Source: Flavobacteriales bacterium
Lineage (GTDB): Bacteria > Bacteroidota > Bacteroidia > Flavobacteriales_F > PHOS-HE28
Length of the DNA stretch: 64,000 nt
Reading direction: 5' to 3'
Assembly (NCBI GenBank): GCA_016705955.1
Contig: JADJKO010000003.1
Location: 310,001 to 374,000, forward strand
Under the pieces are notes generated by a model, which did no database searches, had not been told where the DNA came from, and saw only the letters and a list, made by a program, of their open reading frames with translations. Of this stretch, positions 28,302 to 36,055 are shown piece after piece. Numbering within the stretch: position 1 is the first letter of the stretch; each line of letters starts with the position of its first letter. A program made the translations under genes and the position numbers.

Positions 28302-29208
28302 CTAGTGCCGGACCACCAAGCGACCGATCAAGCGCGTGCGGTCATTCACTACTGAGCACACGTAGATCCCGTCCGTAAGGTCAGAGACATCGAGGATCAT
28401 CCTGTCATTGCTTTGCGCCCGCTCGTTCCGTACCACCCTTCCATCGGCAGCACGGATCGTCAGGTTCACGTCACCGTGGATCCGGGTCCAATGAGAGTTG
28501 AACGCTCCGGTCAGCAGGGACCGGAACCATTCGCAGATCATCAGGAACTATCTGGTCAATACCACTGGTACATATTGTCGCCGTCGCTCGAACATTGTCG
28601 ATCATCCAACCATCCCGCTGTTGAGGATTCCCCAGTGAGGTGAACACGAAGCGCAGCCTCATGATCGGGTCGTACCAACGTTCATTACCACCATCCATCA
28701 GTCCAAGGCAGGGGGAATCAATAACCACATGGTCCCAGCCGTTGGGGGTACTGCCGAATTCCATGCCCATTCCCGTTGTTATCAGAGCATTGGAATACAA
28801 CCAACCGTCCTCCCAGGTGGTTCCGAACCGATGCCAATTGCCCGACCAGGGATCCTGCGCCTCGATCCATGCATGCGTGGTGGGGGCGATGTCCAACTGC
28901 TGGTCGAATTCGATCCATCGCCCGAAATATCCAGATAGCTCGTCGGCGATCAGGGTGAACTGCGCATAGCACGTACTGTTCACAGGATAGGGAAGCAAGG
29001 TGTCCGTAACGAGCGCGTGCGGTAGGCTCAACGCACTGGTGAAGACCGACTTCATGGGCGTACCCACCTGCCAGCAACCGGCCGGATAGACGCTGTCCAG
29101 CACGAGCGTTGCATCCTCATCAAAGTTCAAGTTGAGCGTATCCCCGGGGAATTGGGCGAAGGTCAATTGCGCAACAGCGAGCAAAGTGTGTGTAACGAAG
29201 GCTCTCAT
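28302..29208 (-). CDS. Small secreted T9SS cargo protein, frameshifted in the C-terminal domain
   Basis: From ATG 29208 the frame encodes a signal peptide (MRAFVTHTLLAVAQLTFAQ) and a beta-rich domain with LNFDEDATL, WIEFDQQLDI, GWDHVVIDSPC and DGWMIDNVRATA, resembling jelly-roll or MAM-like modules. It continues to PDDLRMVPVPADRSVQLSL and then hits a TGA at 28473-28471. The frame 28302-28541 carries the rest of a T9SS type A domain (DVNLTIRAADGRVVRNE to LTDGIYVCSVV). A one-base indel between about 28475 and 28500 would unite them into ~300 residues. Function is unknown. It converges with the M36 gene and lies upstream of tadA on the same strand with 43 bases between. Confidence 0.7.
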
Positions 29209-29252
29209 GCAGGGTGTTTTCAGTAAGACGGCGCTCGGTCCAAAGCCGCTGC

Positions 29253-29702
29253 TCAAAGTGCCCTTTTCTTCTTGAAGAAGGCCTTCATCAGATCAGCGCA
29301 CTCGGCCTCCAATACACCACCTACGACCTTGGTCTTCGGGTGCAGCATCTTCCCACCGATCCTCCGGTAGCCCGACTTCTCATCAAAGGCACCGAATACG
29401 ATCCGGCCGATCCGTGCCCACTGAAGTGCGCCGGCACACATGGGGCAGGGCTCCACGGTAACAAAGAGCGTGCAGTCCTTCAAATACTTGCCGCCGAGGT
29501 GTTCCGCAGCAGCCGTGATCGATTGCATCTCCGCGTGTGCGGTCACATCGTTCAACCGTTCGGTGAGGTTATGGCCACGGGCAATGATCCGATCGCCACA
29601 AACCACCACGGCCCCGATGGGAACCTCATCCACTTTGAAGGCCTGCTCCGCCTCCTTCAAGGCCTGCCGCATGAAATGTTCGTCGGTATTCGTCACGATC
29701 AT
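29253..29702 (-). CDS. tadA: tRNA-specific adenosine deaminase
   Basis: The 149-residue zinc enzyme converts adenosine to inosine at the wobble position of tRNA-Arg(ACG). The deaminase motifs are complete: HAE at 56-58 (Glu58 as proton shuttle) and PCPMC with zinc ligands Cys86 and Cys89, plus PIGAVVV and ARIGRIVFGAFDEKSGY. ATG 29702 gives the family's normal N-terminus (DEHFMRQALKEAEQAF). It lies 79 bases downstream of recJ on the same strand and may be read from the recJ transcript. Confidence 0.95.
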   Translation of the reverse strand: MIVTNTDEHFMRQALKEAEQAFKVDEVPIGAVVVCGDRIIARGHNLTERLNDVTAHAEMQSITAAAEHLGGKYLKDCTLFVTVEPCPMCAGALQWARIGRIVFGAFDEKSGYRRIGGKMLHPKTKVVGGVLEAECADLMKAFFKKKRAL

Positions 29703-29781
29703 TCCTTCAGGTCTTTGGTCCGCACCGGGGTCGCGTTGTTCCGCATCACTTGAAAGGCATGGGGTCCCGGAGCCGACATCG

Positions 29782-31587
29782 CTACACCGATCTCCCATCG
29801 CTGCGCTGTGATCTGCTCACTTCGGCGAGGCTGCCGATCGCGCCCGGCAACTCATTCACCAGTAACTCCGATACGCCTGGTTTGATGTCCTTGATGTTCA
29901 ATTGCACGGTGGTCCTTCCCTGCCACTCATTCTCCTCGATCGCATAGAGCACACTGAAGGGTTCTCCACTACGCGCAAGATCGAGCCATTGCGCTTGCTT
30001 GAAGGCGATGGCGTCGAAAGATCTTTTGGGCGAAGAAGGATGCAGAAGGCGCATCTTCAAGTGATGCTCTCCCACCAATCTGGCGCTGCCGGAATCCACC
30101 ACACCGCGCGTAAGGAAGACCGGCCGCATGTTGCCCGGACCGTATGGTGCCATGTGCTTCAGGATGCTCAACAATCCGTCATCGATCGTGTCCAATGAAA
30201 GCTCGAGATCGATCTCTTCCACCGGCGTGCGTTGCTCTTCCTTGATCGTGGACCGAACGGCCTCTTCGAATCGCACCTTGAACGCCTCCACATTCTCCAA
30301 GGGCATGGTGAGTCCTGCGGCGTACATGTGGCCTCCGAACTGGTCCAGTAGATCGCTGCATGCGCTCACGGCTTCATACACGTCGAAACCCTTTACGCTA
30401 CGCGCGCTACCCACGGCCTTTGCACCGCTCTCGGTAAGCACCACCGTGGGTCGGTAATACTTGTCCACCAACCGTGAGGCCACGATGCCGACGACGCCCT
30501 TGTGCCAAGTGGGGTCGAAGACCACCGTGCTCCATGCGGCGCGTAATCGGGCATCATCATCAAAATGCCCCAGTGCATCCTCGGTCATGTTGCGGTCCAG
30601 TTCCTGGCGGTGCATGTTATTGCCGTCCACGCGGTTGCCCATCTCGGCGGCTTGTTGTGGATCATGCGCCAGGAGCAGTTCCACGGCCTGCCGACCATGC
30701 TCCACACGGCCCGCAGCGTTGATCCGTGGGCCGATGGCGAAGACCAGATCGGTAATGCCCAAACGCTTTTTCACGTTGGCCATATTCATCATCGCCCTGA
30801 AGCCGTGTCGTGGCTCATTGTTCAGCCGCTTCAATCCGAAATGCGTGAGGATCCGGTTCTCCCCGTTCACCGGCACGATGTCGCATGCGGTACTCACGGC
30901 CACCAGATCCAACAACGGCTCCAGATCATCGAAAGGCATGTCGTTGTGCTGCGCCAAACCCTGCATCAGCTTGAAACCGATGCCGCATCCACTCAATTCC
31001 TTGAAGGGGTAAGGGCAGTCGTCGCGCTTCGGATCAAGGATCGCAACGGCCTCCGGAAGCGTATCTCCCGGCCGGTGGTGATCACAGATGATGAAGTCGA
31101 TCCCGAGTTCGTTCGCGTAGGCCACCTTATCCACCGCTTTGATCCCGCAATCCAGCGCAATGATCAACCCGACCTTCTCCGCTGCCGCGACATCGACCCC
31201 TTGGAAGGAGATGCCGTAGCCTTCGGCATAGCGATCCGGAATGTAGAAGGTGATGTTCCCGGTGAATCGAAGCAGAAAGGAATAGACCAATGTCACGGCG
31301 GTGGTCCCATCCACATCATAGTCGCCGTAGACCATGATCCGTTCATTCTCCCCGAGCGCACGCTCGATCCGTTCCACGGCCTCTTTCATTCCGGCCATCA
31401 GGAACGGATCATGGAGCTGATCCAGCCGAGGACGGAAAAAGATAGCGGCGGCAGTTGCATCGGTGATCCCCCGCTGCGCAAGGATGATCGCTCCGGCCTC
31501 GGGGCAGCGGTCGTAGGTAAGACCACGAACGATCGCAGGGTCCGGCATCGGTCCCAAGCGCCATCGCTTCAGAGGAGCGCTGCTCAT
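29782..31587 (-). CDS. recJ: Single-stranded-DNA-specific exonuclease RecJ
   Basis: This 601-residue DHH-family nuclease acts 5'-to-3' on single-stranded DNA in recombination and mismatch or excision repair. The DHH domain shows MVYGDYDVDGTTAVTL, IALDCGI and IICDHHRPG. The DHHA1 domain shows KGVVGIVASRLVDKY and GSARSVKGFDV, with GGHMYAAGLTM after it. An OB-fold-like C-terminal part follows. The start is ATG 31587; a TATCTTCG -7 element lies only four bases upstream, so the message may be leaderless. A longer frame upstream has no homology. Confidence 0.96.
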   Translation of the reverse strand: MSSAPLKRWRLGPMPDPAIVRGLTYDRCPEAGAIILAQRGITDATAAAIFFRPRLDQLHDPFLMAGMKEAVERIERALGENERIMVYGDYDVDGTTAVTLVYSFLLRFTGNITFYIPDRYAEGYGISFQGVDVAAAEKVGLIIALDCGIKAVDKVAYANELGIDFIICDHHRPGDTLPEAVAILDPKRDDCPYPFKELSGCGIGFKLMQGLAQHNDMPFDDLEPLLDLVAVSTACDIVPVNGENRILTHFGLKRLNNEPRHGFRAMMNMANVKKRLGITDLVFAIGPRINAAGRVEHGRQAVELLLAHDPQQAAEMGNRVDGNNMHRQELDRNMTEDALGHFDDDARLRAAWSTVVFDPTWHKGVVGIVASRLVDKYYRPTVVLTESGAKAVGSARSVKGFDVYEAVSACSDLLDQFGGHMYAAGLTMPLENVEAFKVRFEEAVRSTIKEEQRTPVEEIDLELSLDTIDDGLLSILKHMAPYGPGNMRPVFLTRGVVDSGSARLVGEHHLKMRLLHPSSPKRSFDAIAFKQAQWLDLARSGEPFSVLYAIEENEWQGRTTVQLNIKDIKPGVSELLVNELPGAIGSLAEVSRSQRSDGRSV

Positions 31588-31591
31588 GTGC

Positions 31592-31599
31592 CGAAGATA
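31592..31599 (-). promoter_or_regulatory. -7 promoter element abutting the recJ start codon
   Basis: On the minus strand it reads TATCTTCG, followed by four bases and the recJ ATG. If used, transcription would begin at or very near the A of the start codon. Confidence 0.5.
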
Positions 31600-31648
31600 G
31601 TCGGGACAACATCGCGGACGAGGTGATAGGAACATCCGGAAACAACAA

Positions 31649-31677
31649 GGCCCCGTCCACCTTCTGGTGGCGGGGCC
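31649..31677 (-). terminator. Rho-independent terminator downstream of the 58-residue gene
   Basis: GGCCCCG/CGGGGCC and CCACC/GGTGG stems stack around a TTCT loop with one bulged base. On the minus strand the hairpin is followed by TTGTTGTTT. It lies 48 bases past the stop at 31726 and upstream of the recJ promoter. Confidence 0.75.
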
Positions 31678-31725
31678 CTGTTGCCTGAGGCGTCCAGCCT
31701 TCAGCAGCAAGTTCCAACGCGCTCG

Positions 31726-31902
31726 CTAGCGGTACCCGTTGATGTATGCATTGGCGATGATCTCGCTTTCACGGATCAGCCCTTGCACGATCTCCCGGAT
31801 AACATCATTGAGCTGTTGGTCCGAGTAGCGATTGAGGTCATTGTACACGTGCGTTTTTCGCTTGCTGCTTTTGATGAAGGCTATCTTATCCTTCTTCGTC
31901 AT
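31726..31902 (-). CDS. Small hypothetical protein (58 aa)
   Basis: A frame from ATG 31902 to TAG 31726-31728 encodes a charged 58-residue protein beginning MTKKDKIAFIKSSKRKTHVY and ending IIANAYINGYR. It has a basic N-terminus and an amphipathic helix-like middle (SDQQLNDVIREIVQGLIRES), with no signal peptide or membrane segment. I do not recognise a family. Support for a real gene comes from its protein-like composition, a strong terminator just downstream and the lack of any other gene in this 734-base gap between recJ and udk. A small cytoplasmic regulator or nucleic-acid binder is possible, but this is only a guess. Confidence 0.6.
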   Translation of the reverse strand: MTKKDKIAFIKSSKRKTHVYNDLNRYSDQQLNDVIREIVQGLIRESEIIANAYINGYR

Positions 31903-31988
31903 GGGGCCTTCTACGGCGGGTCCTGCGCAAAGGATCCATCCAACCTGAAATTTCCATGAAAGCCTTGTCCAGCAGGGGTATGAACGCG

Positions 31989-32016
31989 GCGGCGGGGCCC
32001 TCCCGGGCCCCGCCGC
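31989..32016. terminator. Very stable GC-rich hairpin in the recJ-udk gap
   Basis: GCGGCGGGGCCC and GGGCCCCGCCGC form a perfect 12-base stem with a TCCC loop. No T-run follows on either strand. It lies between the two small minus-strand genes, 55 bases past the stop of the 46-residue gene, and may terminate it or insulate the next one. Confidence 0.5.
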
Positions 32017-32071
32017 ACGCTTTCACCAAAACCTTGGGTCGTTGGCTGAGCGGTGACCCCTCCGCTTGTGT

Positions 32072-32212
32072 TCAGGCTGTTACTATCGGACCCTGGACCC
32101 GCAGCGAACTGATCAAGCGCAGGGCGTGCATGTAGCGTTCCACATTCCCCGCAAGCATCAGGCTCCGGGCGGTATTCTTGAGCTTCTCGTAACGGATGGC
32201 GGAAGTGTTCAT
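32072..32212 (-). CDS. Small hypothetical protein (46 aa)
   Basis: A frame from ATG 32212 to TGA at 32074-32072 encodes a 46-residue basic protein starting MNTSAIRYEKLKNTARSLML and ending LRVQGPIVTA. It looks largely helical, has no signal peptide or membrane segment, and is not a family I recognise. It is divergent from udk, with 109 bases between the two start codons. The codon usage looks like the neighbours' and the frame ends before a strong hairpin, which gives moderate support for a true gene. Confidence 0.5.
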   Translation of the reverse strand: MNTSAIRYEKLKNTARSLMLAGNVERYMHALRLISSLRVQGPIVTA

Positions 32213-32308
32213 TGGGTTGGTTGTTGATCGTTCGACCCGCTAGCCAAGCACTGTGCCAAAGTTTGCCGGACCAAGGAGCACCGATGTGGCCGCTGGGGCT
32301 CGGCCCCC

Positions 32309-32316
32309 TACTTTTG
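32309..32316 (+). promoter_or_regulatory. -7 promoter element abutting the udk start codon
   Basis: TACTTTTG is an exact TAnnTTTG match and is separated from the udk ATG (32322) by only five bases, which predicts a leaderless or nearly leaderless mRNA. Confidence 0.5.
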
Positions 32317-32321
32317 AAGCC

Positions 32322-32969
32322 ATGCAGCGCAATGCCTACCTCGTGGGGGTGGCGGGTGGCAGCGGATCAGGAAAGACAAGCCTGGTGCGCGCCCTGCGCG
32401 AGAGCCTTCCGAGCGAAATGGTGTGCATGGTCTCGCAGGATGACTACTACCATCCGAAGGAGCTGCAGGCGGTCGACCAGAACGACCGGATCAACTTCGA
32501 TCTGCCGACGGCCGTTGATATGGATGGCTTGGCACGCGACCTGCGGATCCTCCTTGCAGGCGAACCCATTTTTCGGAAGGAGTACACCTTCAATCAGGAC
32601 GGTCGTGAAGGGCGAACGATCGAACTACGACCTGCCCCGATCGTTCTGGTCGAAGGGCTTTTCGTCCTTCACCATGCGCCTGTGCGGGACCTGTTCGATC
32701 TGCGTGTGTTCATCGACGCTAGCGAGGACGCCCAATTGGAACGTCGCCTTCGGCGCGATTCAGAGGAACGCGGATACGGGGCTGAGGATGTCCTGTACCA
32801 ATGGGAGCATCACGTACTGCCCGCCTACCGATCCTTCCTCTTACCCTACCGGCACTTGTGCGATCTGCATGTGGTGAACGAACTGGGATTCACGCGGGCC
32901 GTGCGCGTCTTGCGGGACCATTTGCTACAGGCCGCAACGAAGGTGGCTACCCCGGTTCAAGGCTTGTAA
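32322..32969 (+). CDS. udk: Uridine kinase
   Basis: The 215-residue P-loop kinase phosphorylates uridine (and cytidine) in pyrimidine salvage. The Walker A motif GGSGSGKTS covers residues 12-20, followed by SQDDYY (nucleoside-binding Asp), the NFDLPTAVDMDGL segment and the LVEGLFVLHHAPVRDLFDLRVFID Walker B region. RRLRRDSEERGY resembles the family's lid. ATG 32322 starts the normal MQRNAYLVGVAGG. The 3' end overlaps the convergent nadD gene by 13 bases. Confidence 0.92.
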   Translation: MQRNAYLVGVAGGSGSGKTSLVRALRESLPSEMVCMVSQDDYYHPKELQAVDQNDRINFDLPTAVDMDGLARDLRILLAGEPIFRKEYTFNQDGREGRTIELRPAPIVLVEGLFVLHHAPVRDLFDLRVFIDASEDAQLERRLRRDSEERGYGAEDVLYQWEHHVLPAYRSFLLPYRHLCDLHVVNELGFTRAVRVLRDHLLQAATKVATPVQGL

Positions 32970-33547
32970 AGCCCATTCCTTCGGATGTAGCCCAGGACCA
33001 TTGGATCGATGCGATCATTCACAGGTTCCCATTTGCCGATCGCCTCGCGGATCGCGGTGCCGGACTCTTGGACCAAGGGTGCGTCCGCAACGAAGGTGAT
33101 GGCGGGATGACCGAGCAGATCGCTGTGCGCCAAGTGTTCCTTGAACCCATCCCTTGGGTAGACCAGCAGCCGGTGGTGTTCCAGGATCTCCGTGGCATCC
33201 TTCCAGTGGTGGAACTGTGCCAGATTATCACTCCCGATGATCAGGACGAATTGATGCTGCGGCCAGCGCCGACGCATGAACTCCAGACTATCCACGGTAT
33301 AGCTCGGTTCGGGCAGGTCCAGTTCGAAGCCTGAGGCGACCAAGCCCGTGTGTCCTTGTACGGCCAACCGCACCATGGCCAAGCGATGGTGGTCCGGACT
33401 CAACACCTTGTCCTTCTTGAACGGATTCTGAGGGGTGACCACCAGCCAAACCTCGTCGAGGTTGCCATGGGCAAGCATGTGTTCCGCTACGGCCACATGC
33501 CCGATGTGTGGCGGATCGAAGGTTCCAAAAAGACACCCGATCACCAT
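32957..33547 (-). CDS. nadD: Nicotinate-nucleotide adenylyltransferase
   Basis: The 196-residue enzyme transfers AMP from ATP to nicotinate mononucleotide in NAD synthesis. It has the nucleotidyltransferase signature GTFDPPHIGH at residues 8-17, TPQNPFKKDK, the PSYTVDSLEFMRRRWP segment and the ISSTxIR-like SGTAIREAIG near the end. ATG 33547 overlaps the gmk stop codon by one base (TGATG), a classic coupling arrangement. It completes a minus-strand operon yicC-gmk-nadD. Confidence 0.95.
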   Translation of the reverse strand: MVIGCLFGTFDPPHIGHVAVAEHMLAHGNLDEVWLVVTPQNPFKKDKVLSPDHHRLAMVRLAVQGHTGLVASGFELDLPEPSYTVDSLEFMRRRWPQHQFVLIIGSDNLAQFHHWKDATEILEHHRLLVYPRDGFKEHLAHSDLLGHPAITFVADAPLVQESGTAIREAIGKWEPVNDRIDPMVLGYIRRNGLYKP

Positions 33548-34119
33548 CAGCTCAGGAATGCGCGGACCAACGACACGGCCTGCGAACATGCCCGATCCAG
33601 ATCATCGTTCACGATCACGTGGTCGAAGCGTTGCGCGTAGGTCAACTCGTGCGCGGCCTTGTCCAACCTTCGGAGCAGGCTCTCCGGTGTTTCCGTCCCG
33701 CGCGAATGCAGCCGCTGCTCCAGCACAGACAATGATGGCGGCGCGATGAAGATGGCCAGCGCATTCACACCGAAGGCGCGTTTCAGGTTCAGCCCGCCTT
33801 CCACGTCCACATCGAAGATCGGTCTGTGACCTTCGTCCCAAATGCGCTCCACCTCCGACTTCAAGGTTCCATAGTACTGTCCGGTGTACACTTCCTCCCA
33901 TTCAACAAACGCATCGGCATCGATCCGAAGCTTGAATTCTTCGGCAGTCAGGAAGTGGTAGTCACGCCCATCATGTTCATGCGATCGTTTCGCGCGACTG
34001 GTGGCACTCACCGAGAACGCAAGGCCGAGGTCCTTCGCAATGAGGTGATGCACAATGGTGGTCTTCCCCGCACCTGACGGCGCGGAGATGATCACGCACT
34101 TTCCTTCGGAATGGTTCAC
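33547..34119 (-). CDS. gmk: Guanylate kinase
   Basis: The 190-residue enzyme phosphorylates GMP to GDP. The P-loop SAPSGAGKTT has Lys19; SVSATSRAKR, HFLTAEEFK and GQYYGTLKSEVE contain the usual GMP-binding positions, and FDVDVEGGLNLKRAFG the Walker B-like region. Its ATG overlaps the upstream yicC stop by four bases (ATGA), and its stop overlaps the nadD start by one, so the three genes are translationally coupled. Confidence 0.96.
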   Translation of the reverse strand: MNHSEGKCVIISAPSGAGKTTIVHHLIAKDLGLAFSVSATSRAKRSHEHDGRDYHFLTAEEFKLRIDADAFVEWEEVYTGQYYGTLKSEVERIWDEGHRPIFDVDVEGGLNLKRAFGVNALAIFIAPPSLSVLEQRLHSRGTETPESLLRRLDKAAHELTYAQRFDHVIVNDDLDRACSQAVSLVRAFLS

Positions 34120-34985
34120 AGGACGTTGAGCACTTGTTCCTTCACCTTCTCCAATTCATCCTTCATGCGCACCACCAACTGCTGCATGGTCGCGTCGTTC
34201 GCTTTGGAGCCGATGGTGTTGATCTCGCGACCCATCTCCTGGCAGATGAAGCCGAGCTTTCGGCCCTGTTGATCCGTACTCTTCACGGTTTCCATGAAAT
34301 ATGTGCAGTGTGAACGCAAGCGCACCTTCTCTTCGGTGATGTCGAGTTTCTCCAAGTAATAGATCAGCTCCTGTGCGAAGCGATCCTCGTTCACTTCCGC
34401 GCGCAGATCGGTCAGTTTCCCGAGCAATCGTTCGCGCGTGCGGTTCGCGCGACCACTGTCCATGGCCTCCACTTCGGTAAGCAACTGTTCGATGCCTTTT
34501 ACGCGGGCCATCAGCTCCTCCTCCAACCGGGAACCTTCGCTTCCACGGAATTCCTGGAACGCGGTGAGCGCATTCTCGATCAAGCCGCGAACCGCTGACC
34601 ATTCCTCATCATCGGCACGATCGCTCACCGTGGTGGCCACATCGGGCAGGCGGAGCACATAGGCGAAGAGATCGGCCGCCGCATCAGGGCTGGTCGTATC
34701 CGCGATCTCCTTCAACTCCTGGTAATAGGCCCGGATCAATTCGCGATCGAACGTGGTGTGTTTGGTGGCTTGAAGTGATTCACCGGCCACGAAGACCTCC
34801 ACCTTGCCACGCACCGCTTGTTCACCGATCCATTGGCGCACTTCGTGATCCCGCTCGCGATAGGCGCTCGGCAATTTCACGTAGAGATCAAGTTGTTTGC
34901 TGTTCAGTGAACGCACCTCAACGGTCACCTTTCGGTCCTTTACCACGCCTTCGGCGCGGCCGAAACCGGTCATTGATCGGAGCAT
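34116..34985 (-). CDS. yicC: YicC/YloC family endoribonuclease
   Basis: The 289-residue protein starts MLRSMTGFGRAEG, typical for the family, and ends with the conserved DUF1732 part (KVRLRSHCTYFMETV, GRKLGFICQEMGREINTIGSKAND). E. coli YicC has been reported to act as an endoribonuclease in small-RNA turnover. ATG 34985 is chosen over the longer upstream frame because it gives the canonical N-terminus. A perfect -7 box (TACATTTG at 35014-35007) lies 21 bases upstream and probably drives yicC-gmk-nadD. Confidence 0.93.
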   Translation of the reverse strand: MLRSMTGFGRAEGVVKDRKVTVEVRSLNSKQLDLYVKLPSAYRERDHEVRQWIGEQAVRGKVEVFVAGESLQATKHTTFDRELIRAYYQELKEIADTTSPDAAADLFAYVLRLPDVATTVSDRADDEEWSAVRGLIENALTAFQEFRGSEGSRLEEELMARVKGIEQLLTEVEAMDSGRANRTRERLLGKLTDLRAEVNEDRFAQELIYYLEKLDITEEKVRLRSHCTYFMETVKSTDQQGRKLGFICQEMGREINTIGSKANDATMQQLVVRMKDELEKVKEQVLNVL

Positions 34986-35006
34986 GCGTTCGTTCTTGGA
35001 AAGCGT

Positions 35007-35014
35007 CAAATGTA
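35007..35014 (-). promoter_or_regulatory. -7 promoter element of the yicC-gmk-nadD operon
   Basis: On the minus strand it reads TACATTTG, an exact consensus match, 21 bases before the yicC ATG. Confidence 0.55.
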
Positions 35015-35021
35015 GTCCGGC

Positions 35022-35945
35022 TCAACGCTCGGGCTCCGCGCGGCTCACGAGGTGTACGCCGAGGAAGATCGCCAGCGCACACAGTCCTTGCTGCCAGCCG
35101 ATCCCCGTTTCATACCGACCCGGGATCCCGATGCGCTCCGGCCCGATCCGCATGAACAACCACGTGACCAGGATCGCCATGAGCGGTTGCAGATAGATGT
35201 ATGTGCCCACGACCGTGGAACTCAACCGCCCGAGCGCCCATGTGTTCAGGAGGTACGCGACGAAAGTGACAACGATCACCACGAAGCACACAGCCATGAT
35301 CACACTGCCCGAAAGCGCGGACCATTGCACTTCTCCGAACTCAGCCCAGCCGAAAGGCAGCACGAGGAACATGCCGAACAGGAAGCACCACGCCATGACC
35401 GTTACTGCGGAGTACTTCTTCATCAATGGCTTCACGATCACCAGATAGATCCCATACGATGTGGCGTTGATCAGGATGAACGCATCGCCGAGTACCGTGG
35501 CCCCGGATGAGTGACCATCCCCTTTCAAGAAGATGAGCGAAAGCGCGCCCGCTGCACCAAGCCCAACACCGATCATTTTCGTCCACGTGATGCGCTCCCC
35601 GATCAGGATACCGGACAGTACCAACACCAGAATGGGCGTCGCCACCATGATGATGCTCGCGTTGGTCGGCGCGGTGCGCATGAGACCGTGGAAGAACATG
35701 AGCTGGTTGAGCGCAACCCCGAATACCGCGCAGAGGAAGAGCCGACCGACATCCGGCCATGCCACGCGCTCCGGTCGAAAGGCGCGCAACAACCAGAACA
35801 AGGATCCGGCACCAAGCACGCGCAACACAATGAATCCCGACGGGCCGATCACCGTGGGCATCAGTCCTTTGGCCACCACGTAATTCACGCCGTAGATCAT
35901 GTTGACCGTGAAGAGAGCGATGTGGGCCGAGGCGCGGCGGTCCAT
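35022..35945 (-). CDS. EamA-family (DMT superfamily) inner-membrane transporter
   Basis: The 307-residue protein has about ten hydrophobic segments arranged as two EamA repeats (about 8-140 and 155-300). Typical DMT features are MIYGVNYVVAKGL in the first helix, ALNQLMFFHGLMRTAPTNAS near the end of helix 3, and the second-repeat equivalent YLLNTWALGRLSSTVVGTYIYLQP. Family members export metabolites or amino acids; the substrate here cannot be predicted. The gene lies on the same strand upstream of yicC with a short gap but separate promoters seem likely. Confidence 0.9.
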   Translation of the reverse strand: MDRRASAHIALFTVNMIYGVNYVVAKGLMPTVIGPSGFIVLRVLGAGSLFWLLRAFRPERVAWPDVGRLFLCAVFGVALNQLMFFHGLMRTAPTNASIIMVATPILVLVLSGILIGERITWTKMIGVGLGAAGALSLIFLKGDGHSSGATVLGDAFILINATSYGIYLVIVKPLMKKYSAVTVMAWCFLFGMFLVLPFGWAEFGEVQWSALSGSVIMAVCFVVIVVTFVAYLLNTWALGRLSSTVVGTYIYLQPLMAILVTWLFMRIGPERIGIPGRYETGIGWQQGLCALAIFLGVHLVSRAEPER

Positions 35946-36019
35946 GGTGAAGTTTGCGGATGGCTCGTGGCCCTGCTGGCGGCAAAGTAATCCGGCTGAT
36001 CACCGTGCGAGGCTGCAAT

Positions 36020-36027
36020 TACCTTCG
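36020..36027 (+). promoter_or_regulatory. Probable -7 promoter element of the PLP-enzyme gene
   Basis: TACCTTCG fits TAnnTTYG and ends 28 bases before the ATG at 36056. Confidence 0.45.
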
Positions 36028-36055
36028 CCGCCCGCGAACAAAACGCGAGCATGCG

